Assembly (NCBI RefSeq): GCF_000972845.2
Contig: NC_040016.1
Location: forward strand, 9,196,701-9,260,700
DNA length: 64,000 bases
Source: Larimichthys crocea
Lineage: Eukaryota; Chordata; Actinopteri; Sciaenidae
Direction of reading: 5' to 3'
Below the pieces are notes generated by a model. That model did no database searches, was not told where the DNA came from, and worked only from the letters and a program-made list of their open reading frames with translations. Both the position numbers and the translations under genes were made by a program. Each line of letters opens with the position of its first letter. Position 1 is the first letter of the stretch. Below are positions 11,307 through 24,530 of this stretch, one piece after another.

Positions 11307-14300
11307 CCTTGGAAAGTTGGAAAGTATGGAAGAAAGGACAAACACTCTGTATCTGGTATTTGTTGTCTATCCAGAATAAATCTAGAATAATGTCACCCTT
11401 ATTCTTAAACTGAATTAACTTTATGTATGCATATTTTCTTGGGATCTCTGCCCATAGAGACAGACAAAAGGGAGATGGAGAGCTCTGCCTCTTAACAGTT
11501 ACATTTTGTAAACTCTGAAGCTCTGAGTCTGTATATAGAAGCCTGTGAAACAGTCCTGATGTGTGCACCGGCTGGCTGGCCTGTTTCTGACATTGGTGGG
11601 CTTTTGTGGTGTGTTGTCTTTGTGTCGGGGTCCTGGGCCTGGCACCCATCACACACAGGAAACAGGCCCTGGCCCTGAGCTCCACATTAAACACACAGGA
11701 AATACACACAGGAAACTGTGACTCAACCCGCTTGTGCACCGCTCACACACTCCTCCATCCTGCACTCCTCTCCTCCAGATCCCAGAGGAGGGCAGGCCGC
11801 CAAAAGCCCTGCTGCACACTCAGCTGACAACCTGTCTAATTTCTCTGCAGTGTGTACAGTCTACCGTTTACCATCCAAACCCACTCACTTCACATCGCCC
11901 ACATCCCCCACTCCAGACTGTGAGCCCTGGAGCACAATCTGTTTTTCAGAAGGCAGAAGTCAGGGCAGAGTTCACCGCTCTTTTAAAAAAAATGCTTATG
12001 AGGACTGTAGATGTATTTGATGTATTTATTTGTAATTGCATGTGAAACCAAAGATACATCTCATACATTTCTGGTTTTGAACTCACACTTTGAGAAAATG
12101 CATGCACTACCAATGAGTTTGCAGTTGTTTGAAAGACATCTTTTCTATTTAGGGTGTTAAAATCACCTTCTCTGCACCTTGAAACTGATTTCCCCTGTGT
12201 TACACCCTCCACTGCTCCACTGCTCACAGTCACATTGCCATGTGCTACTTAATACGCAAAGATCTGTTAACAGAACCAAAAAAAAAGAAAGAAGAAGACT
12301 GAGAGATGAGAATAAATACATTCTTTCCTGTTGGCTCTCCTACGCCTGCAAAGCTCAGGCCATCCAAGTCCTTCGAGACGAGATAATGAAGACCCTATCT
12401 GTTTAGTGCTGATAAATCAGTGTCATGTTTAGCTCTGCTGCTTTTGGAGCTCGCTCTCCCGCTCGGTGCCAAAAGCTCAAGACACTTACATAGGCTCTTT
12501 AACTCTATAACCAGTGTAGTATTAACATAGTTTTTTGGGATCTTGAGTATTATCTTTAAGAAAACTACACCATAAACACAACCATACTGTATTTCTTTTC
12601 TGTCATTCATCAGCAGTCAGCAGTTGCTCCAAAACTCTACTTTCTGACTCAGTAAATACTGTGAATAGAGACTCTGAGAGCGCTGTGTTTACCTTGTGAA
12701 TATCTACACTATAATATACGGTAATGATATGTACAAAACAACACTGAAGTGACACGGTTAGTCCTGTGACCGGTGAGTGACCTCTGAGATGTAAAAAAAA
12801 AAAAAGTCACAGCATGCACATTAGAGCAAGTCCTCCGCTAAAGAGATTCGTAGCTAACTGATGGTCACAGGGTTCCTCCGACTAATTGGCCTATTGATTT
12901 AATTGAAAACTCTGTCAGACTCCTTCTCCAGCATTATTCTCCCATTTGCAGAGGAATGTAGTGACTCAGAGGGGCCTCTTCAAATGAAAAGGTCTAGTTA
13001 AAGTTGCAGTATCGCTCGGGAAATTAACCAATTAAATCAAAACGAAATGCTCTTCCCTTCCAAAAAAACGTATCTTATTTGATTAAAACATTCATATTGG
13101 TCGAAGAGCCCGTGACTGCTCACAAAGTAATCGAATAAGAAGGAGCACTCCTGTATAAATGCGAACCTCGCTGTCATCCTATTCATCACCGGAGCTCTGT
13201 TTCCATGCCTGTCCACCATCTGGCTCACATGTCTGCGTTTCTAAGATGGAGACATCCATCAGTGTGATTTCTCTTTCCTGTATTCTATGATCTCTCTGTT
13301 AATGTTTCTGTCTGCAACTCTGTTTTTGTGGGTTTCTTTCACCGCTTTTTCTCTGTCAGTCATACAGATAAAATGAATTTAATGTAGCACAGCTACTGAG
13401 GGGGAAAATTCATTCCCTGGGGTTAACAAAGAACAATAATGTAAACCAGTCCCAACACATTCCTCACACGGTGCACTGCTTTCTTTTATTGACGTGCTGA
13501 AGCTAAAATCTTGCATTCAGCTTTTATGGAGCATATGAAAGGATCTGGAGGAAAAGCAAAGATCGGAGATGAAGAGACACACAGGGAGAGGGCGCACGTC
13601 TCAGAGTGATAAAGTGTGATAGATAGGGGAAGGAACAAAGATGAGAGAGTCAGAGAGTCATGTTTGATAAAGACCTGAGCTTTCTTTGATTCCTTTGAGC
13701 TTTTAAATTGAAAGATGGATTAGGAGTTTCATCTTAAGGAAAGCCAGTGGGCTGTCCATATATCCTTGTGACACTTTGAGTTGTGACTTAATTGAAAACC
13801 GACTCCTGGAGTTTCAGCCTATTCTGCCCCCCCCCCCCCATCAGCCCCATGAGGAAGAGTGACCTCTTCCTGCAACCTCTGGTGACCTTCTGTCAGGACC
13901 AGAGTGACTGACTGATACTCACCTGGTTTTCATTATTTATCAATCGAAACACTTCTCACATCAGCGGCCCATATCTCATGCAAATTTAGACTGCAAAATA
14001 TAATGTCAGGTAGGCCTTATTCATGGTTTCTGACATAAAAATGTCAAGACACTCTACATGTCATATGTAACTCAATACATGTGACAGTCTGTTTACTCTT
14101 CGACAGGAAGCCTGCCCTCTGTTTCAGTCCCCTGACCTGGCGTGGAGAATCAGATAAATGACAGGTTAGCTCTATGTAAAAGCTCATCATCTGTGCCTGT
14201 ATTCAGTTACTCGGTGCTGACTTACCTGACATGTGTTCAGAGAGCAGGATCCAGATGGAGGCATGACAGATCTGAATAGAGATGGTCATGAGGATCCCCC

Positions 14301-17271
14301 CCTACAACCCCCTAAATACATGCACACATGTATCCATGCATCTCAGTTCCACTGGAAAAAGGATCTAGTGAAGAAGTCCCGGCGGCCCTCATTTTTCCAT
14401 GTAGGAAAGTGTTGCTGAAATTCCTCCATGCGCAGCATGTTTTATGGGAATAAGGGCGCATGCGATATCAGCCTGAGGTAAATTGAGTCTTACACTGACT
14501 GATAGCGCATGTCTGGAGGCACACTTTCACTCGCCGTTCTCTGTAAAGTTATTCTGCACAGCGTCTCAGCACAAAGTGAATGTTCTCCCTCTTTCAAGGT
14601 CTAACCTGGCTGATATCCATGAGCTTAATGATCCAAAAAGAAAAAAGCAACAGTCTTCTCAGGACCATTACGCTCTTAACAGCACTCTCAGTTTACACCC
14701 GGGCAATGTGACCTGTCTTCAAACCACTCATCCCAAGTACATTCAACATAACCCTCATCCTCCCGTTTTTCTCCTAAAGTCACTACAGTGTAGACGCCTC
14801 TTGTGCCAGCGCAACACTGAGGACAAAAGAGTGGAGAGAAACGGCTGATGAAACATGCATATGTAAACTGTTGTTAAGACCTAAATGAAAGAGTGAAACA
14901 GAAGCATGTGTTATGTATATGTGCATACATCTGTAGATGGACTCATGGCTTTAAAAAACACACACCATGTTTTCATGTTCATTGGCTGTATCTGATCCTG
15001 TGCCCAGACTCACCGGGTCACTTAGTGCTCACACGGTGTCAAAGAGAATTCATCAGCTTGTGTTTTCTCGAAATGAGGTCGAATAACACGTCCTTATCTA
15101 TCAAAGAAATATCTGCATAAAGGTGGACAAAGTGAGTAAAATACTATCTGAAGTACATTTCAAAATCAGTTTTCCTTATTGTTACTTTACTTGAATGTCA
15201 GTGTGGAGTTTGACACCAGAAGTCTGTTTTCACATTCAAGTTGAACACGTGTACATACGGGCCTGATTTCGTGACATCACATGTACTTTTAAAAGCCAAT
15301 CACGGTCCAGTACACAGCATTACATGTGTGCAACATGTGTTATGTTGAAACTTTCTGCAGTGCACATAAACATAAGACATCTTGTGTCCAGCAGTAACAG
15401 TTTGGAAATGAAAACTATTCGCAGATGTTTTAACGAGGGGGAGAAAGAGAACTGCAAATGTAAGAATTATATCCTACATGTAACTACATTTTTTCAGACA
15501 TAATGTTATTTATTATTGTGCATTTTCTATGTTAAAACATGCCCTGAGGGGATCTTTAAGTCGCCTCAAAGATTCTGTAGAGACATGGTTTTAAATGGCT
15601 GACAAATACAAGTGATCTGTGAGAACAGTGACACAACACTCCGAACTGAAATTAATATATGGTCGAATGGAGCTGGGTCACTTTGGCCCTCCTGAGGCCT
15701 GACCTCAGGGTTAACTACTCAGCAAAGTGCTATAAGTCATAAAACTAAATGTGAGAGAAAAGGATCATTAACAAGGAGCGCTCCATGTTAATGTAGGGCC
15801 GGTGTGGTGATGATATGTGTCTCTCAGCCGGAGACCCTTCCTTCCATGTTGCATTGTGTCATATCTAGAACAGGATGGGGCCTCAGTAGATCTTGCTGTC
15901 ATGCAGCACAATGACTGTGACCCCTGTCCAGCTGTGACATGATTTGATGCATCTTGTTATGGGCTTGAAAGTTCAGTTTTAGAGTTCAAACACACAAAAG
16001 AAAATGAACAGAAGTCTTCATAATACTTGCAGTAGCCTGTGGGAGGGGTTCGACTTCATCTGTAAAAACAGTCAAGCCAAACGACCTTGACTTCTGAAGG
16101 CAGATCCGGTCTAGCAAAGCAGGTTTGAGTTTCTGCACAAGTAAGTATTGAAGCTTCTGATTCAAATAGCAGGAAAAGCCTCTTTGATTCCTGTCACATC
16201 CTCTGGGCTGAGCCCCGGGGCCTTGATGCTTGTTGTGGTATGCGGTGGGTGCGATGACGGCGCGTCCCTCGGGAAATATTGTGTTACACTACTGGTTTTT
16301 AGATCACACATAGGATTCAGGATATTCGGGATACTCTGGTGCAAGGATTTTTTGGATCAGCGGATAAGGCAGCGGTTTTAAGAGGAGCATTGATTTCACA
16401 TTGTGACGATGATCCCTGTCATCATGTGTTAAAACAGAGAAGACCGTACATTTCCTTCCTTTAAGTGGGCCTGTGTTTGCAGTTAATATTGTGACCATTT
16501 TTTTTATTAGCTTTGACATAACACATGATAGCACGCAGTGAAACATCTGGGAAGTTTAGAAAAGGAGAAAGAAAAACAACCTACGAGTCTCAAGTGGCAT
16601 GCAATAATAGCACAGGCTCAGATCATTTGGATGAGACAGAAAAATACAAATAAAATAATAATCATTTTTACTTGGCCGATAGAGATGGTGGTTTTAGGTG
16701 AGCGTACTCCTGGGTCTTTCTTATGAACATTGCATCATGCAAATAGAAGAGGAAAAGGGAAGAAAAATCCAACACAATGAAATGTAATAAATAGCAACAG
16801 AAAATAAGAAACAGATGGGGAAAACTCAACAAATCATACAATCAAACATAATCCCATTCCAGCCTTACAGGAGGCCAACCTACAATTTTGTCCTGCTGAA
16901 CGTCATTTCACAACAAAGTTTATATTTTCTGAATTGTCTGGTTGCATTTAATGTGTTATTTTAAATTTGAGGTTTAAGATGTCTTCTGCCAAATTTTGTT
17001 TAGAAACAGAATGAGTGGCCATGAGAATATGATGGTTTTGTCTAAGATAGTAGTTAAGAAAGACGAGGTGGAACACCGGGCAGTACCGTATCATAACCCT
17101 GCGGGACATATTGTTCTATGCACAAATGTGTAGCGAACAAACTGGTGATTGTGGCTGCAGGGTGAAATTGAGATATTGCTCCGAATTAGTTTCAAGTCCA
17201 CTGCTGGAAGCTGGATGTCAGTCCTCCAGACATACAGTAGTTTAAGGCAAGAGGCTCATACTAAGCCTTAT
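11307..17271. other. Gene-free stretch
   Basis: I see nothing here that can be called a gene. It includes a C13 run at 13,827-13,839 and ordinary AT-rich DNA. Open frames such as 11,734-12,045 and 14,483-14,848 are overlapping, low in complexity and without motifs. Confidence 0.55.
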
Positions 17272-17532
17272 TTAGAGATGAATAGTTCCCAGCCAGAGGG
17301 AGTTTAGTCTAGAGTTCATTCTACATTGGATTGTAGTAGGTCTTAAATAAAAAGATGGGAGGGCAGTTTGTCCATTTATAACTAAAGATAAAAGAGAGCC
17401 AGGTAGGTGGAAATCAGTTGGAAGTCTTGAACACAGCCCATCCACTCCTGGAGATTTAGTTTTATTCATACCAAGTAACACACTGCACCGTTCTTCCGGA
17501 GTAATGGGAGCCAGTGCTGATTCAGCTGGCAT
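17272..17532 (-). mobile_element. L1-type LINE reverse-transcriptase fragment
   Basis: The minus-strand frame reads PITPEERCSVLLGMNKTKSPGVDGL followed by a GSLLSLVING-like block. This matches the start of the reverse-transcriptase domain of L1-clade LINEs, where KSPGxDGL is a hallmark. Only this short part is recognisable. The finger/palm catalytic motif and both element ends are missing, so it is an old truncated insertion. Confidence 0.8.
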
Positions 17533-19054
17533 TAGCCATCCATTACAGCTTTACTGCAGTTCCTTTGATTTAACACAAGCATTTATTTCTATGGGGTCCA
17601 TCATATGACTGTTGTCATTTTTAAAGCAAGAAAGCAACTGGATGTGCATTATTTGACTGATTCATAACAATAACTTTCAGCGTGATGTCTCATGTTCATC
17701 AAGAATAGTTGGCGGTAGCTCGCCATTATGTGTTATAGCGAACAAAGCTGAGATTCCCAACCATGAAAAAAAACATAAAGCCTTTTACTGCATTCCAGTG
17801 AAAGTCAGAAGTTCATAAAATATGAATATATAATCTTTATGTGAGAAAGATTTATTCCTACCCGAGAAGAAATTCAGAGATAGTTAGTTGGGTTCTCTCC
17901 ACAGTTTAGGCCCGCTCATGTAGAGCTTTTGATGGACCCATATTCAGAGATGCCCCATCTAGCTGTCGGGTCCATATACAAGTACACAAATGCATGAATC
18001 TAAGTACTTAAGAACAGATCCTAAACAGTTTGATTCACTTTGCTTAAGAAACCTAAAACTCCTTCATGCACCATTTCAATGCCGTCTGTGTTAATGGAAG
18101 AATGTCTCTGTTGTCGAATTCATCGTCATGTGATCAGAAATCCAAATATTATTATATTTCCCTCAAGTGTCACATTTTACCCAGAATAGGATCCAAACAT
18201 AACTTTCCATTACCCGTCTATTTGCAGGTTGGTGTAAAAGAAAAGTTCACTCTTGTTCATGTAGGTTAAAGTGGTACTGCAGGCTCCACGGTGGAAAGGG
18301 AGAGAGAGGAGTGCGGTAGCTCTACGGTGACTATACTCACAAGCTTTGCTTTGTGTGGATTGCCGTTTCCTGCGTTCACAGGAAACACTCATATTGGAAA
18401 CAGATTTTCTCTGACAGTTGTATTCGAGCCAAAGCCCGATGGAGAGCACTCTCAGCTGCTTCAGCCTGCACACAGAAAAGGAGGAAGGAATGGAGGGAGG
18501 GAGCAGCTTTGAAACTCATCTCCCTCATCTGCAGGGTGTGGGGTATTTCCTTCGTTATTTTCTCTTCTTTTCTTTTTTTCCCTTTTTTTTTTTTACGACC
18601 ACATATTTTTTCTCTCACTCTCTTTCCTTCACTCTCCTCACCAAAACTGCTGCCCTTTCCTCCTCGTGCAGGGCTCGTGTTTCACTGCTGAGTGCTATTT
18701 GGTTTTTCAAATGTCAACACACAGGAGCCTGCCTGGGTGGAGGAGTTACCCCCAGCCTTAGCCGTACAGTGAGGGTCCATGGTCAGATGGGAACAGACAG
18801 GGCCCAAACATAAATACAGCATGCGACACACCATCACAGCACCCTTTTAAACCCTCAAACAGAGGAAGTTAACATCTGAGCGTCGCAGTGCAAGCAGCCA
18901 GTCATCTATTGGGTATATAAAACTGTCAGGAGAAACCAACTGACCCTGGACTCAACCCAAACAGTCTCTCCGCTGTATGCTGCATGTGGAGACACACGTG
19001 TCGGGAATATGCACATGCAGGAACATTGATACTTATACAACAGTAAAACACATG

Positions 19055-19136
19055 TTGAGTGATTACATTATGTGCTATTTGGTTCGGAAAGAAAATTGAG
19101 TGATTACATTATGTGCTATTTGGTTCGGAAAGAAAA
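19055..19136 (+). repeat. Perfect 41-bp tandem duplication
   Basis: Units 19,055-19,095 and 19,096-19,136 are identical and head to tail, starting TTGAGTGATTACATTATG. The absence of divergence makes either a very recent event or an uncollapsed assembly overlap likely. Confidence 0.95.
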
Positions 19137-22100
19137 TATAATATGCTATACTCAACCATCATGTCTGTTTTTTATTGTTCAGATGAAACATGATTACCAA
19201 CACCCTAATGTGAGAATGACAGATACAGTTATGTCTATTGATGCAATGAATGACTCCTCGGTGACCATCACACCAGAACAGCTGTTTAGGTCTGGCTAGG
19301 TATCACCCAGTAGCCACTATCATTCCTCATGGGTGCTGTAGCCTGGATTACCATGGTGATAACCCTGAGGTCAAGGGAAGTGTGCCATGGGTGGGACCCC
19401 CCACACTGCAGGCAGGGTCCACAGGGACTACACTGTTACCTCTCAGGAGACTATTGTTTACCTTATGTCATTCTGAAGTGGCCAAATGGGTCAAGCAGAA
19501 TGCAAACATGAACGAGCGCAAGAAACTGGCAATAATTTCTCCTGTCACAAGCTTTTTGGGAGGTAAAATCATTGGAAATTTGTCTAGAAGATCACGTTTA
19601 CAATGCAGCTATAATTATTGGCTAAATGCTGGTGGGATGGAAAACATATAAAACTGTATCTGATTGCAGTAATTCAACGCTTAACAATGTGGGAGGTTTC
19701 TTAAGAGCTCAAATTTATTGCGATCATTCTTTAATGTTGGTCACTGAGATCTGTGGGACGTTTTGGCAGTTTCCTTCTGCATTTTCAGTTTAAAGAAACA
19801 TCTGCAGAACATCGAAATTCAATCTATATTTGTCTGCACAATATAATTCATTTCTATGATTTTAATTTACTGTTTGCTAAACCCCATCCCTCACTGTGGT
19901 TACAGACATTGGCAGCCTAAAGTCATCATATTTTTAGCTGGATGTCACTAACAGACTATCAGCATCAAATTATCGGATCACTAGTTAATTAGCTAGCGTC
20001 ATGCCAGAAAATGCTGCTTCTGGGTGACCTTTTAATGCTTATAGCCGACTCATTTTAAAACAGAGAAGCCTGTAATGGAATCTGAAATATGCCTTTCATG
20101 ATAATCATGTTAAAAGACTGAGGCTCAAGCTGTATTTAAGAAAGAAGGTCAGCCGAGAAGACTTTTAAAATAAACAGTTTTGTTGTTTAATTGCAGTGCT
20201 GTGCCTGGTGTTATCAGTAAAAATTAGTTGATTCAATTATTAATGCAAAATCTTTATTTATCTTTATCATTTTATTCTAATATAGTCATGTTTAGCTGCT
20301 TATTCTTAATTAATACTTCAACTAGCAAGGTAGGGGTTAGATTTATGCATTTACCAGTTTGTTCCATTTCCACTCATAAGAGAAAATTCCATTAATATGA
20401 GAATTATCCAGTTTATTTGTAATGTAACATATATATCGGATAATGGGTTTGCAGAGGTTGTTTGAGTCTAAACTTCCCAAAATCCAACAAAGTAGGAATG
20501 AGTTGAAGACGTTAGCAAACACTCTGATAGTATTCGTCTCCCACACGGTGCAGATACAGTGCCAGCATTATATGAATGTATCACTTTTATGTTTGTTACT
20601 TGCTAAACTATGATTGGATGATTGCCATCAGGAAGAGGGATTTAGTGAGTGGTCAGCAGGGGTTTATGATGTTACTGCTATTGATGATTTCCCACCTTTC
20701 TCTCTTGGTGTTGTATTTCTCTATCGCTAATCCTCATCTCAGTTGGAATCCATTTAGTTCAGTCCAATCTCCTTTTTTCCTGCTGTGCGCTGGTTTGGCC
20801 GATTTTACAGCTTTTGTTCTGCTGTTCTGGTGGGCCAGGCATCGTCTTACCTTCCAGGTGTTATAAATGAGCCGTACGTATCTCAGTAACCCGGCAGCGA
20901 GCTGTGTCGCAGATGTGGGTGCACAATACACCCTCCATCACCAATCCTTAAATCATTCCAAACAAACTCTCCTGTTGGATCCTGTTTTCCCACCATGCCA
21001 AAACTGGATCCACGCTTTAATTATAGAACAATGCTGACATCAACCCCACGCAGCAATGCACACACATATGCACTTTAACCCACTGAGGGCAGGAATAAAC
21101 CACATGAGTAAGGGTGCATCTGTTGTCAGCTATGGAAGGGAAAGGCTTCTCCAGCTCTACTTGTGGGAGAGGGCGAGTGTTCACAAAGCCCTGAACATGT
21201 AGTAAAGGATCTCTAAACAGGGGTTAGTGGGATAGAGGTTTCCCTTCCATCATATTTTATTCACAGGAGTAACACACTGCCAAACAACATGTTGATTTTT
21301 GGATGATCCTTCAGGGTGTGTGCTGTAACCTTCTGCTGGGAAAGAATGTGCTCTCTGTGTCATTTTGTGCCTTTGCTCTTGTCTATATTTGAACATGAGA
21401 ATGTCCACTGTGGTAAACCTAATGCTTTGCTCTGGGTTCAGACTGGGAGTTTTTTTCCTTGGCGTGGTCTTGTGATTAAATACTAGGAAAGAGCTACCCT
21501 GAGCAGCTGAACAGCTTGGGATCTCTCACCACAAGCCAGGATCCCCAAAGTGCTCTGTGGTCAGAGCTAGATGAGAGCTATTATCTGACAGCCCGTTGTA
21601 TGCAAAGTATTTTTTTTTTGTTATACATTTCATGCTGAATTTGTTTTGCCAGTCTCTTATCAAGCACAGCATGGCAAACGCTGATGCATTTGTATAAGAT
21701 AAGGAGCCCTCTCACAGCTGTTTAAAACAGCGATGCAAATGTAAGAAAAACATTTCAGTTCAGCAGGGTGATTTTAAGCAAAGGAAACCGAGCTACACAT
21801 GTTTATACGGCGCTTTCCTATTTTCATTACACATATCTTCTATCTCGTATTCCCATCTTGCTATCACTCTTATCTTGTCGAGGCTCATCATCCCTGTGCG
21901 AACCTGAAAGTGCATATGGTGGTGATTTTGTAGGGCTGGTTCCAAGGAGAATAGCCCAGTCCCCCACTGCATTCAAAAGCTTTTCACACCTGGGTGCTAT
22001 GGGAGGTTACGGCTTCTGCACGGCCCCAGTGCAGCACTCCAAACAACATCTATAATGGACTGTTCACCAACAATGGATCTGAAATAATAGAACATCTGTA

Positions 22101-22164
22101 TCTATTATGTTTTACATCTCATCAGTAGCTAACATTAATAAAGAGCCAGTAATACATTTAGGAA

Positions 22165-22265
22165 AATATGCATATTTGCTTTCTTACAGAGGGTTACATA
22201 AGAAGATTGATACTATTCTCATGTCTGGTATCAGTAAATATTAAGCTACATTAAGCACCTGGTTA
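22165..22265. repeat. Dispersed percomorph repeat, copy 1
   Basis: This carries the arrangement TTTGCTTTCTTAC...AGAAGATTGATACTATTCTCATGTCTG. I recognise it as a short, very common percomorph repeat in which a transposon end is followed by AGAAGATYGATACCACTCTCATGTCTG. Related copies lie at 24,230 and 26,985. Confidence 0.5.
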
Positions 22266-23623
22266 CCATTAAAGATAAAAATAAAGAACGAAAGATATAT
22301 ATAAAAAAATTCAGCTTATCTAAAGCTAATACACCAATAAAAAGTGAAATCTTTTTTTTTCTTGCAATGCCTTCCTGGAGTCTTGTTCTTGCAAGAAATA
22401 TATTTCCCAGAATGTTGAAACGTTTTTTTTAAAAGGATGTTTTCAGAGTGGTTTGATTTTGATTTGCACTGCATGCTGATGAATAAAGGGAACAGATGAA
22501 GGAACATAAGCATGTAGCAGCACAAGCTTGTGTCAAGCCATTTTTGGATGTTGTTGACATTGAGAAATAGAAATTATCTTTACAAGCTGCAAAGCAAAAC
22601 TAATGTTGGATCGCTGTCTAGGGTGATTTTGAGGTCATCTCCTTCTGGCGCTCGGCCACGGCCAACTTCTAAAAACTTACAGCAGATACATACCACACTT
22701 TGTAAACATGTAGAGGGGGGAAAACTATAATGAATAAGCTATGATAAAGCATGGCAGTACATTCTCATGACCTGGACTATCCACTAATAAACACATAGAG
22801 AGCAAAGAAGGAAAAAAAAAACAAAGCTCGACCCTTCCTTTGTAGTTTGCAGCCTGGTGCCAATTATCTTGATTGGACAGGGCCTGCTGTGCGAAGGTGA
22901 TTACATCCCAGGACCAAACCCTAACGCCATCAGGTGTGGGCGCACAGAAACCCACTGAAATAAGAGATGGGTAGTGAGAGTTTGGCATTGGTGTAGTCCA
23001 GCTGTGATTCACTCTGCAAAATTAGTTTAGTGTTCTTGAAATCTGATTCTTTCACAAAATGGTACACCATCTTCAAAAGCGGTAAAGCTGAGCACTCTCA
23101 TTGGTACCAAACTGTGTTTTTACAAGGAGGTTTGCAGTAAAAACAAATATGCGGGATGTGTTACATCCTTGAAGCGGCAGGCCATTCATCTTGAAGAATA
23201 GCTGTGGACACGGTGAAGATTGAGTGGAGGCCAAACTTAATTTTGGGCCAGTACAAGCATTCAAGATGTTCCAGAGGCAGCAGACCTAATCACTCAATAA
23301 TATATTATATAAAGAGATTTTTCCTCCTGCAGGCCAAGGCCAAGTGTTGACTGAGACTGCTTATTCACTTAAAAGCACTATATAAAAAAAAAAAGGTGCT
23401 CTCCTTGTACTTTTCAAACTGCACAGAAAGTATCTGCTACAAAACTCCCAAGACATGGCGCTCAGTTACACTCTATCATTAACGGCATGATAAGCCACAC
23501 CTGTCACCTTCATCCAAATATGGTATTGGATACATAAAGTGAAATCCTCTCCATATCCGCCTCACTTGCTATTGTTTAGACAAGTTGCTGTAAACGTCTG
23601 CCCATGGGGAGTACTAGCAGAAG

Positions 23624-23866
23624 TTAACTACATTGTTTAAACTCAGCAGCTTTCAGTGCTTCTTCAGCCCTTTCCATATATAGACTCAGATCATCAGTTC
23701 GTTTGGCCGCAGCGTCTTGTTTCCTCCAGGGCAAGCGGACAGTGAACTCTGGAAAGGCAGCTCTCAGGGTCCAAGAGGTCACTGCCTGCGGGCGCCTTAG
23801 ATTAGCTCTAGTGGACCTTTTGTCTTTGTGAGAGTCCCTCTGTTCTTGTACTCTTAATATTGCCAC
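23624..23866 (-). other. Unrecognised 80-residue open frame
   Basis: The minus-strand frame contains a charged, helix-prone end (LSLYMERAEEALKAAEF) and a central SWTLRAAFPEFTVRLPWRKQ. Its composition looks more protein-like than its neighbours. It has no clear splice sites or partner exons, and I cannot name a family. It could be a fragment of a retroelement open frame. Confidence 0.25.
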
Positions 23867-24229
23867 ACTTGCCTTCTCATATTGTTAGTAGCTAAAGTCC
23901 CAGTGTTGTGTAGAAGCCTGCGTTGTAAAATGGCCAGGCGACACTGAGGACCGGTCTGTCACAACTGACCCTATTGATCTTCACCCAACAACTACCGTGA
24001 CATCTGCTCAGCACTAATTGAGAGAAGCTTCAAGTGTACGACTGTCAGCCACTATAGTGCCAGACTGTTGTAAAACCAATTCTCTCAATGGCGTTAACAA
24101 GTCTGTGTCGTTTACTGACAGGCAGGACGCAGGTACTCAAGATGAAAGTCCAAAAAAGTGTTCATATGCTAACTGGCTATATATTTTCTTACTGACTGAA
24201 TTCATGCCATAATCAACATAATAAACTCT

Positions 24230-24530
24230 TAAAGGAATAATTTAACATTTTGAAAAATATACTACACTTTCTTGCCAAGAGTTTTAAAGAAGATCAATAC
24301 TACAATAAATACTATATACACTATACTACATACAGCTAGATACTACTATATGAAGCTGGAGCCAGCTACCAATTAGCATATAACCTGCCTACCAGTGCAG
24401 GTAAGGCTCACTAATTAATGCAAAATACAAAGACTGAAGTGTTTTTTGAACATTTTTATAGAGTGTTTTATAGACTGCTATCTACGGTACTATTTTCTTG
24501 TACAGGAGCGGTAACCCTGATGTCAACGTG
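24230..24530. repeat. Dispersed percomorph repeat, copy 2
   Basis: The segment runs from AACATTTTGAAAAATATACTACACTTTCTTGCCAAGAG through AAGAAGATCAATACTAC to GCTCACTAATTAATGC. These blocks occur in this order in a common percomorph repeat that I recognise. It is diverged and has no coding capacity. Confidence 0.55.

Noticed and set aside
18353..18813. Overlapping frames with long Phe/Leu runs
   Set aside because: They come from a pyrimidine-rich tract; several frames are open at once and none has motifs.
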